A DNA stretch of 64,000 bases from Colius striatus (lineage: Eukaryota > Chordata > Aves > Coliiformes > Coliidae), in contig NC_084774.1 of NCBI RefSeq assembly GCF_028858725.1, positions 8,096,001 to 8,160,000 on the forward strand. The letters are read 5' to 3'. Every line of letters begins with the position of its first letter. The first letter of the stretch is position 1. Positions 12,700-23,500 of this stretch are shown here, in pieces. The notes below the pieces were generated by a model that searched no databases, was not told the DNA's origin, and worked only from the letters and a program-made list of their open reading frames with translations. The position numbers were made by a program, and so were the translations under genes.

Positions 12700-15600
12700 T
12701 TCCCTTGTTTCTCTGCAGGGCAGGCATTGCTCTGGGGGCTCTGCCCCATGGAGTGGAAGGCAGTGGCTGCTGGATGGTGTCTGTGCCAGTTGGCAGCTGT
12801 AGGGAGCTGTGTGCGCACGTCAGGGGGCAGTGGGGCTCCCCAGCAGCCCGTGAGCCACATCGGTGGCTACTGCAGCTGACAGAAAACGCACCAACCTGCC
12901 CTCTGCAGGGCACGGGGGCCAGGAGGCTGCCTCCTTCCTTCAGGGATGGGTTTAGGTTACCTGAAGGATGCCTGAATCATTACTGTTAGTTCAAAGCAAC
13001 AAACAAAAGCCAAAGCTGGAACTGGCTTTGCTGCTGTGCCAGCAGGATCTGTGCCCTGGGAGTGTTTCTGCTGCAGAGGAGGGGTCTCTGCCCCTCTGAG
13101 TGGCAGCTAATTCTCTTTGAGGCTTTGGGTGTGCTTGGGGCTCCCTCAGGTAACTGCTCTGCAGTTATCCCTTGGGCAAAGTTAGCAATTGTCTGTGTAA
13201 AGCTGTGTGCTTTTCTATACCCATTTACAAGTCTTCCTTAGAGGCTGCATTTAGTGGTACTTGCAGGGCAGGGGTGCAGGAGTGTAACACAGTTCTGTGA
13301 CAGGGCTGGCTGTGCTGTGAGTGGATGCAGAGCCAGTTTTGTCCTGTGAGGAGCGAGGTTTTCAAAGGCATAAAATGGGATGAGGCACTGGATGTCCTTT
13401 CTTGCCTTTGAGAATCTGCTTTTGTGGGTGTTTAAGGACTGAAAGACGTTCCTCCCAAAATTCCTGTGTTACACAGCATTCCCTGCAGTCACCTACTCCA
13501 GAGCCTGGTCCCTCTGCCCTGTGTGATGAGCTGGTGTGGCTGCCAGAGGCAAGAGCTGGACCCTGGCTCAGGGATGGGCAAGTGAGCTCACGGGCACTGC
13601 TGGTGAGGAGGTGGCATGAGGAGGGGGCAGGAGGCCCACGGCCATGGGGCCCTGTGGTGCCAGGGGCTCAGCCCCACCGTTGCCTCAGGCTGTGTCCATA
13701 CATTCCCTGGTTGGTTCTCAGCATTGTATACGTGTATCTGTAAGAGTAGATAGAAAAAGTGTAAAGTGCCATCTGGAAAAAGGAAGCTCAGGGAAGCTCC
13801 CTGAGAGGAGAGAGGTTGGGATGTGCCTGACGGGCTTCTCTTGCTGTTTGGGCAGTGCCACGGGCATCTGCTGCCTTTCTCCTGCGCAGACCTCACTGTG
13901 GGTGGCAAGGTTGGGGCTCACCACAGCCAGTTGTATTTCTGGAGCTATTTGGATAAAGAAGGAAGGGAAATGGGCCAGAAGAACTGGGCAGGTCTGGGGG
14001 CTCTGGGGGTTCAGCATCAGCAGAGTACAGAGGTAAAGGGTTTGTGTTGCACTGAAAGCGTCATGGTTGGCCCGTCTCAGAATGCAAATTCTTGTCTCCC
14101 TAGGAAAGTGAAATGAAAGTGAAGTTTGAATCAGTGGTGTATGAAGGAGAAGGATAGAACTGCTCCTGTAAAGTGTGGCAGGTAAAGAGTCTGAGGAGGA
14201 CAGCTGTGTGGCACAGGGGCCTTTGGATGGGGGGTGGTGGGAAGCTGGCTGGTTAAGCAGCACCTGATTTGGAAAGGAAGGGTTGGAGTTTGGGAGTTTC
14301 TGTACCTGCAGGATGGGACTTCGTGGCTTTTTGCTTGCTGTGAGAGGATCTGGAGGCGCAGGGGGCTCCCTGCCAGTCAGCACACTGAGCCTGTGGGGAG
14401 CCTCAGGGGGGCCTCCAGCCCAGGGCTTCCTGGCAAGTCCAAGAGGCAAATAAGCGTCTTTAAAGGATCCTGTTGTGAAATGCAAGGTCTTGTGAAAAGG
14501 AGATTAAAAATAAGTGGGTGTGAATTACAACATAAATTCCTTCATGTCTTCTAGAGAAGAGAGCTGCTGCAGCCTTTCCCTCCTCCTTCCACGAGCAGGA
14601 ATCGGGTGAAAAGTGCTGGAAGGTGACAGTAGGTAGAAAATTAATTGTGTTTTCAGCAGAGGCTTCACATAGCCCCGTTTAGCAAGAAGCTTAACACAGG
14701 CTCGTGCCCTGCTGAGCCTCCCCATATGCTGGAGCAGATGAAGCTCCATGGGTCTGCTGGTCCAGAGCGCAGGAGCACCCAAGGCGCTTGGGGAGGGGAG
14801 GAGAGCTCCTGGCTGTCCAGGGCAGCAGGCAGGTGTGGAGGATGGCTTCCCCCACGAGAGAGTGGCTGAGCTGGGAATGTGCCCTGAATCCCATGCCTGG
14901 CATCCCCTTGGTCCTGTTGCTGACCTGCCCATCTCCTGCCACGTGAGTCGGTGAGGCAGCAGTCCCAGGGAGATGAGGGACCTCTGCCACTCCCATGCTG
15001 CAGCAGTTGACAATCAGCTACCATGCTGCCACCATCAAACAGGGTTTTGGAGAGTAGGAGGTCTCTAGGAACAGCCAATGTAGGCTCCAGTGGTGCAGGG
15101 CTGTGAAAGGGTCTGGGCAGGCACAGAAAGGCTGGTGCAGTTGTAACTGCTCGATGGCCATGCTGAAAGGAGCATCTCTCCCTGGTGTCTGCTGCACCGC
15201 TCCCTGGTCTTGGAAAAGGGAATGGCTTCCTGTGGGAGCTCTTGCCAATGGCTCTTGCCATCTGGGTTTTGTGTCACTGAGTGCCAGTGCCCCTGGTTGG
15301 CTCAGAGAGCAGAGGAGGAGCGAGAGCTTTGGGGGGGCTGTGGGGCTTGGAGATCCCACAGAACTCTGCTTGTGTACACGCTGATTTATGGCAGCTTGCT
15401 CTAGTCTCAGTGCATCAATGAAGGTAAGTTAAAGGTCCTCAAGTCTAAAATGAGTTTGCAGTTGCTTCTTGGCTGGGCAGTGTCTCTGTGCAGTGGGACG
15501 TGCTCGGAACCTCTCCCCAAACGCAGCCGGGCTCACGTGGTTTGGCACCGGGGCTGATGCTGAATTGAAATGGATGCTGTAAATGTTTAATTCACAATTC

Positions 15601-17140
15601 ATTGTTTGCATGGCAAGAGTGCCAGAGCCTCCTGGATGTAGCACAGCACTGGGGGCTGCAGGGCTGTGCTCAGGGCACCGACACTGCAGCTCTGCACGGG
15701 GCAGGGCACAGCAGGGCTCCTCGTGCTGGCCTCACAGCGCAACCAAGGAGGTGTGTGGGGCAAATGCCCATCAACTTCATGGGGGTGCCTTAAGCAATTC
15801 CTTTGGCACTGCAGCCAGCCCAGGAGGAGAGGTGTTTGCAGGCTAATGGGGGAGAAACCAGCCCCAAAGAGAGACAAAGCCCAGAGCCAAACCGCGAGCG
15901 CGGCATTTGGAGTCTTTGGAGCTCGTTCCTCGCCCAGCAGCCTTGCTCTGCCGAGCCTCAGATGGATGGGAGTGACCTTCAGAAATAGCTGTGCTAATGT
16001 TTATTTTATCAGGACCCAGCTTCGAACCAGAGGAGCTGCCAGTTATTTTTAAACCAGGCATTGAGCAGCTTGAAGCCTGGCTCAGCAGAGCTGTGTGTAA
16101 CAAATGCTTTTTAAAGTAGGGCTGTGCATCATCACTGGCGCTGAGGAATGCTCCTGACAACACGAGGCAGTGCTGGTTCGTGCTGTTAACTCCTTCAGGC
16201 ACTGCTGCTCCTCTGCTGCTCTCTGTGCCCTTGGGATTTGTGTCTCAGGGGCTGGTGCTGCTGGAGCTGGGGGCTGCTGTGGTTCCCCTGCCGCAGGAGG
16301 AGGAGAGAATCCCTGTCCCTGTCCCTGTCCCTCCTGGAGCTCCCATCCTGTTCCCATGCTGCAGGGTGAGCACTTGCAGCTTGTGTCCCTCAGCCAAGCC
16401 CTCCCTTGGGCCAGACCCTCCTCTTCCCTCCAGCATCCCCAGCGTGGTCCCACCCCAGCTGCCTTCTCTGCTTTCATTGCAGAAAAGCAAGATGGAGAGA
16501 TGTGGTGGTTAAACCTCCACAAGGGAAGGGGAGAAGGAGCACGTGGCCATCCCTGGAGGGGATTCTGGAGGCAACTAGTGCCAACAGTGCCAGGGAGGCT
16601 GGGACCAGCTGGGCACAGGCTCAGGATCCCCATGTGCCAGAGGCTGGCCCCAGTTTGGGCAGGCAGTGCGTGGGCCAGTGTGTCCCCTTTGTCTGGAATG
16701 GTTTCTCTGGTGTTTGGGTGACAGGGGCACAGAGGCCCTAGGAGGGCCCTGTTGTGGTGTGAGAAGTGCTTATCTTCAGCAGTGCCTTGACCCCTGCTCC
16801 AGGCTTCATGCAAATCCCTTCCCTCCTCCTGAACCTTGGGCTTAGCCAGCTCTTCACCCTTGCTCCCAGGTTGAGTTCCTTACTGGGCAGCCCCAGTAAG
16901 AACTTGGACTTGTAAAATCTGTTGGTGTCCTTTCCTGTTTGGCTTTTCTCTCCTGTTCTTCGTGCAGTGGCAGCACTGTGTGCCATTCCTGCTATGGGGG
17001 AAATGCACCAGGAACGTGTGGCATCAGCAGTAGCCCCTGGGCCCACGCTGCCTTGGGGTTCACTGCTGTGGGGCCAGGGAGCTGCAAGGGTTGGGGTACA
17101 GCCCCTGAGCTGCAGAGCACCCTGAGAAGAAGAGCTGTGT
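12700..17140. other. Intergenic interval between RPRD1B and TGM2 (tail to tail)
   Basis: The two flanking genes converge here. I see no exon-like conserved peptide, RNA gene or complete mobile element. Two long open frames on the minus strand (about 255 codons at 13718-14485 and about 243 codons at 16082-16813) have no recognisable motif. Both are rich in Pro, Ser, Ala and Gly, as expected of GC-rich non-coding DNA. Confidence 0.6.
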
Positions 17141-17144
17141 CTGG

Positions 17145-17790
17145 CTTGAAAAGTGAAAAACAGAGTTTTTATTCAGTGCTTGCATAGTTAATTTGCATGG
17201 AGGCAAGGCCCCATCCCTCACTGCACGGTCTGCAGCGCCTGGGCTGGTGGTTACAGCGAGTCCCTGCCTGACCTGTGCAGCAGGGTTAGATGCAGTGTGT
17301 GTTTATAGAGCCATAAATAGGTTTGTTGTGTATGTATATAGCATATAAACAGCCTCGTGCTCACAGTGTATGATCTCTTATCTACCAAATTGCATTCAGA
17401 GAGCTGTAGGGCAGCGTGTGCAGGGCTGGGGCGCAGCCAGTGCTGGGGAAGGTCGCTCTGCTCTTTGGTGTACGGGATCTGCCAGTCAGCGCTGCAGGGA
17501 GAGGAGGGGGCTGCTGCTGCAGGGCTCGGGGGCTCCAGGGGTCCCAGGCTGGGGTACAGGCACAAGAGGGACGCTTCAGCCTGGCACCGAAGCCAGCAGC
17601 TGCTGCAGGGACCCCCCGGCTGCCCCCAGCCCCTCTCCCGTCGCTTCTCTGGCCGCAGCTCCCAGGCCCCACGGCCGCCGGGTCGGGCTCTGGCAGTCGT
17701 TCTTCCGTGCTCCCCTGGCACCATCCGGGACTGAAGCGAGTGGGGGCCGGCGAGCCCCGAGCAGGGCGGGCGTGTGTGGCGGGGGGCCGC
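17145..17790 (-). other. TGM2: TGM2 3' untranslated region and poly(A) signal
   Basis: Read on the minus strand, the first good AATAAA after the TGA stop lies at 17168-17173 (TTTATT on the plus strand). That gives a UTR of about 640 bases with cleavage expected near 17,150. The position is inferred from the motif alone; a more distal signal could also be used. Confidence 0.45.
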
Positions 17791-20531
17791 TCACTTGGGC
17801 TGCGGGGCGATGATGACGTTGCGGTAGCCCTTCACCCCCGGCAACCTGTCGCTCTCAAAGGCCACCATCAGCTTGCGCAGCCCGGCCTGGCGCGGCACCA
17901 GCTCCAGACGGACCTTGGCCTCCGCCTGCGGCTCCACGGGCTCCTCGCTGCAGGAGGGCAGCGGGTCAGCGGCACAGCGACCCCCCACCCCGGGCTGTGG
18001 GGCGGAGAGCCCTGGGGCTGCCCTCCCTGAGGGGCTCCAGGCACAAGAACGTGCCCCAGCCCCATTCCCCACGGATCAGATGGGTGAAGGGAGGACAAGT
18101 TCTTACAGCTCCTTGATCTGCTGCCCCTCGGTGAGGCCGGCACCCTCCACCACGAAGAGGCAGTTGTTCAGGGGCACCATGAGGGGGTTCACCAGGCTGA
18201 TCTCTGCCACCAGCTTCCGCTTCTGCATCGGCTCCCCTAAAATCTGCAAGCACGAGGGGTTGGACCCCCAGCACTGCCGTGCTTGGGGGCCACAGTGCCC
18301 CCCTCGCACCCTGAGTGTGGCAGGGCTGAGGGGCTCCCTGGGGACGCAGGTCCTTGGGGTGCAGCCCCACTCAGCACTACAGGACCTGCTGCCCCAGCCC
18401 CACGGCTCGGGTGACTGGGAGCAGCTCCCCAGGGTGAATGCATCAACACTGGGAAACGTGTCAGGGCACTGGGCCCTTACCCTGATCCTGATCTCTGGAT
18501 TCTTGATGTAGATGTCCCTGATGGCCACCACGATATCCCCAGTCTGGTAGTCAGTCAGCAGAGCCACCACCTTGATGAGGTTGTCTTGGGTCAGGCTCTC
18601 CCCATACTTCTCATACAGGATGCGCAGGGGCACGCGTTTCTCTGGAGGGGGAAGCAGAGCAGGGTCAGGGCTCATCCCCTTCCCAGCCTGTGACCCTGTG
18701 CTGGCACCAGCCTGCTGATGTGCTCCACAGGAGCTTCTCCAGGTGTTTGCCAAGATGGGAAAGTCTTGAGGGAGATGAGGTGTCAGTGCAGGGCTGTAAG
18801 CACCCAGCTCGGAGCAGGGGGAAGAGAGTCTGCTGCCCAACCAGGGCTCCAGAGCCAGAGTGATGTTCAGGGCATGGGGAGGGGAAGGAGCCACGTGCCA
18901 GAGCAGGAGCCCAGGGATGTGCCTGCACTGGGGCCCCAAAGTGGCTTTGCCAGCCCTTGGCAGCTGGTGCTAGCGGTGGGAGGCAGCCCTTGGCTCCCCA
19001 CAGCCGCCCTCCCTCAGTGCTGAAGCCCTTCAGGGACGGGGCTGTCTCGTGCAGAGTTGGGGCTGAAGACAAGCAGCTGCAGAGCTGTTTTGGGGAAGGG
19101 CCCTGGAGAGGCCGTGACCACTGGCAGCGCAGCCCAATGTTCCCAGGGCAGCACATGGAGTGCTGGAGCCTGGGCTGCAGCAGCAGGGATGGGGCTGGGT
19201 CCAGAGGCACTGGGCTGGGCTCCCTGTGCCTGCCCAGAGTGCAACAGCACCCTAAGGACTGCAGCCCAGGGAATCCAGGCAGGAGCTTGTCATTAAAGCC
19301 TCAGAGAAAATGGTGTTGGGTTAAGCTGTGGACAAGGCTGCTGAAGGCCTGTGGAGCTCCTCCAGCATGCTGGGCCGTGGGTTGCCCTGCAGAAGGCTCT
19401 GGAGCAGCTCTACCAGTGCTGGTCCCTGAGATGCTGATGCCAGGAGGGTTCCCAGTATGTGCCAAGGCAGTGTCCAGCCTCCCGCCGTGGCAGCAAGAGT
19501 GGGAACATCTGGGTTCCCTTAATGCAGCTCGACAAGCAGCAGAGCACCGAGTGCTGCGTTTGTTACGGGCCCCATTAGCAGAGTGGAGCCTGGCGTGGAT
19601 TAAGCATCAGGCTGTTCCAGCACAGCAGATGTGTGATGTTCCCAAGCCTTGAAGGCTCTCTGGAAAACTGACAGAAACCAAAACACTTGTGTAATTAGCA
19701 GAAGGTGCTGCTGGTTTGTAAGAGAGGCAAAGGGAGGCTCAACAGGGCCCTGGGACATCGCGCTTGCCCATGGAGGAGCTGCTGGGAGCCTCAGCGCTGC
19801 TGCCCCTGCCCCGGGAACATCCCATGGCCCAGCCCAGCCCCAGAGGAGCCCCAGAGGGGTGCAGAGGAGCACCCTGGGGCAGGAGCCTGCGGATGCACAC
19901 AGCCTCCTCCCTGGGCACGACAGATGGAAGGCAGTAACTTCTGTCCTGCTCTAAGTGCCTTCCCACTCCCCTCCTGAGCAACGTTCCGTGTCCTTTCCTC
20001 AAAGATTCAAAGTCTGCCGTGGTGGGGAAGTGAGGCCGAAGCCCCGAAGGAGGCAGCACTGGCCGAGCCCTGTGCTCAGCTGGTGCAGGGGGTGCCGTGG
20101 CACAGGGCTGCCGGCCGACAACAGCCCCAGCATGGGCCCAGGGTGCTGCCCAGCCCCACCGCCCCACCACAGACCCCAGGGAATGCAGCTGGATGCAGGA
20201 CAGCAGCTGCCCTGAGCCCATCCCTCCCGGCAGCTTCCTCCCCGCGCAGGTCTCTCACCTGCCCCTGGCTCAAGGGTGAGGTTGAGCAGGTCCTTCATGC
20301 CGCACTGGGGCCCCACGGTGCCGCTGTAGCTGGCGGTGCGGGCGCACAGCCGCAGCCTGCACACATGCTCCGCGGCCGTGCTGTTGGTGATGACAGCGAA
20401 CACGTCGAAGTCGCAGCCGTTGTTTGCACCCTCCGACAGCTTGATCTTGAGGTGCAGCCCCTCATCCTCCTCCCTCAGGGAGCTTGTCTCGTGCTCTGCC
20501 TTCGCAAACACTTCTCTCTCTTTTTCAGACC
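17791..20531 (-). CDS. TGM2: TGM2 exons 10-13: two C-terminal beta-barrels
   Basis: Exons 20259-20531 and 18481-18641 encode barrel 1 (about residues 448-592). Exons 18107-18243 and 17791-17947 encode barrel 2 (about 593-689). Landmarks are [50 protein letters not shown] and the terminal [14 protein letters not shown]. In the guanine-nucleotide pocket, Arg580 and Tyr583 are retained (in AIRDIYIKN). Positions 476 and 478, which are Arg in human, are Lys here (in HLKIKLSEG). Exon borders coincide closely with the barrel 1/barrel 2 boundary. Confidence 0.96.
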
Positions 20532-23500
20532 CTGCGGTACATGGGGGGAGAGCATGGTCTGGGCTGCTCTGCCCCGCTCCCCGGGGCTCTCCTGGTGCAG
20601 TGGCTGCGTTAATTAACCATTTCCCCACACTGTTTCCCGACAGCCACCCGCTCCGCACGCGCCTCTGCCCCACTGCCGCCCCATACCCTCCGGGTACTTG
20701 TAGGTGTGGGTGATGTCCTCCCTGCTGTCCCTGCCCACGCTCTTGGTGCTGATGTTCTTGCCCACGACCGAGGAGTGGGTGCTCTTCTTCTGCGTCCCGT
20801 CACTCTGCACCACCCAGTACACCACGTCAGCATTCACCTCCGCGAAGACGAAGGGGGTGTCATACTTGAGCTGCAGGTCACCCTCCTTGATGGCTCTGAC
20901 GGGAGCTGGTCCGCAGCAGAAAACCCCTGTGGGGGGCAGAGCCGCCGTCAGCACCCAGGCTCCGTAACGAGGGGCACGCTGTGAGGTGGGGGCACGGGGG
21001 GGCTGAGGGGCTGCGTGGGGCAGCCCTACCTTCGCTCTTCTCCTGGGGTGTCGGGTCCAGCACCTGCCACCCATCGTAGCCGGGTGCCAGGTCTGGACGG
21101 GCCATCCAGGATTCCACCCAGCAGTGGAAGTTCCTGCAAGGGAAGATGGGACGTGCGGCTCAGCCCCCGCCAGCGCCCGCCGGGGAAGGGGCACCGGGCA
21201 GGCCCAGCCCCGCCGTGCCGCTCACCAGATCATGTCCCTGGAGCGCTGGTCCTGCGCCCCGCTCTCGTTCAGGTAGCGGTCGATGACCAGGTTGCCGTTG
21301 GTGTCGTGGGCCGAGTTGTAGTTGGTCACGACGCGGCTGGGGATGCCCAGGCACCGCATGACTGCAGGGAGACGGCGCGGGCTGAGCGGGGGCCGGGGTC
21401 TGCACAGCCCCTGCCCCTCCCCAGCCCCCGCAGAGGGTGCCCAGGGACCGACCCCCAGCCAAGCCGGGCCCCGTGGGCCTCGCTGTGCTGCAGGTGAGAC
21501 GGGCAGCACGTGGCACACACGGTGTGACAGGGTTTGACTTTGCTGCAAGTGCTGCTGAGGGAGCACACGGGCAGCAGCACGCTGCAGCCCCTCACTTCAT
21601 CTCACAGCTGCCTTTTACTGCGAGCAGAGCTCCCCGGGGAGCTGGAGGTAGTTAGAACACTTCAAAGGAAGGCTATAAACTTGTGAGTCGTGGAAAATCC
21701 ACTTTAGTTTCCTGCTCTTTCTCTCCTCTCCAAAGGATCTCATGTGTTTGCGATACGTCAGTGCAGAGCGCAGCTCTTCTCAGGGCGAACCTGTGAGAGT
21801 GTGTGTGAGCCACAGCAACAGGCCTGGAGTTGTCCCCCTCTTTGCCTCAGCACAACTGCCCTGGTGCCAGTGGAATTATTCTGAGCGGATTCATAACTTG
21901 CAAACTTGTCCTTAAAGCCTGTTTCTTCCTCCCATGCCAGGCGTCCACCCTTCCCTCTCTGCCTCTGCACAACAGCAGCGCTAAGTGAAAAGACAGAGAC
22001 CTTTCCTATCATTTTTTCCCCTCCATTTCCTGACAAATTACAATAACAGAGAGCTCAGCTGCGAAGCACTAACTGCAGCCTGACCATAGCCAGTGCCAGT
22101 GCTTCCCTCCCGCTGCGGGGGTGGAGGGCGGGGGAAGGAGACGGGGCAGACGTCGGCTCTCACCGGTACACGCCACGGCAGCAAACACCCAGCACTGGCC
22201 ATACTTGACTGGCTGGCACCCAAACTTCTTCCACCTCTTCAGGATATCTACGCTCCCAATCCAGGCCATGGGGCTCATCCCATCTTCGTACTGGTTGTCC
22301 CACCGCCCCGCCAGCACCCCCCGGTCCTCGTCGTTACAGTTAACCTGTGGCACAAGAGGGGTCTCAGAGGATGGGCAGAGGGGCAGGCTGGCAAGGGAGG
22401 GCCCCTGCCTCCCCCTGCTCACATGTGCCGTGCCCCCCGTCAGCCCCCTGGAGCCGTGTGCCGCGGCGTGCTGGTGCCGGAGCCCCGTGTGCTCACCATG
22501 GCGCTCACCACCCTGCCGATGTACACGGGGTCATTGCGGCGTGAGCAGTCCTGGTTCTGGTCCCTCAAGAATTTGGGGCTTGTGTCCAGGAGGTTGAGGC
22601 AGATGGACAAGATGTCATCCTCGAACTGGTGCAGAGGAGGGGCAAAGGGTGTGTGAGGCGCCCACGGCGCACAGGGGCTCTGCCGCCCGTCCCCCCTCCC
22701 TGGCTGCCTGTGACGCCTGTGAGCGGAGCTGCCGGCGCACGGGGGGCACAGCACCAGCCCCCTCCCTGAGCCAGCGCCAATGGAGCCGCAGCCCTGTCTG
22801 TGCCACAGTGACCAGGGGTCACCAGCCATGGCCAGCAGACTCTGAAGCCCACGGGCGAGCTCCCACCCCCGCGCCGGGGCCGGATCCCGCTTCCTGCTGC
22901 GCAGGGGTCAGGCACAGACCAGACCTCCGGGGAATCCACCTATTTCCCCTCACCGGCTGAGTCACGGCCTTTCCCTGAAGTGAGGTGCAGATCCTGCGTG
23001 GGCCATGGTCCCCCCTGCTCCCGCCAGCCCCCCAGAGCAGCCGGGGCTGCAGGTCGTGGCGCAGGCGCTGCCGTATCGGCGCGGGCACTGCCAGGAGCAT
23101 GTTATCAAATGCCGGCTCCTGCTGCAGCGTGGCCACCCCGATTAGGAGCCCCCAGGGCCCCCAGGAGCCGTGCAGAGACACTCCCCTCATTTTTTGAAGC
23201 TGGCATGTTCCTCTCTTGGAAATGAACTCTTGGTTTGCTCATCCCAGGGCTGCCTGGCAGGGCCAAATCCTCCCCAGGCACTGGCTGCACTCAGGGGCAC
23301 ACACGTGGCATTGCATGGGTGGGCTTGGATGGGGGGCCCAGGGGTGCCAGGGGGCTGTGCCCCGCTCACCTGGCCGAAGTTCCAGGGGGTGGAGGTGATG
23401 TAGTCGCGGGTGCCCTGGTAGATGAGCCCCTGCTGCGACAGCACGTACTCAGAGCGCTCGTCCTCATCTCGGAGGAAAACCGTGTCCTCTGTGGGGAGAG

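Noticed and set aside
13718-14485. Minus-strand open frame of about 255 codons between RPRD1B and TGM2
   Set aside because: Rich in Pro, Ser and Leu with no recognised motif, no splice context and no neighbouring exon. Most likely chance.
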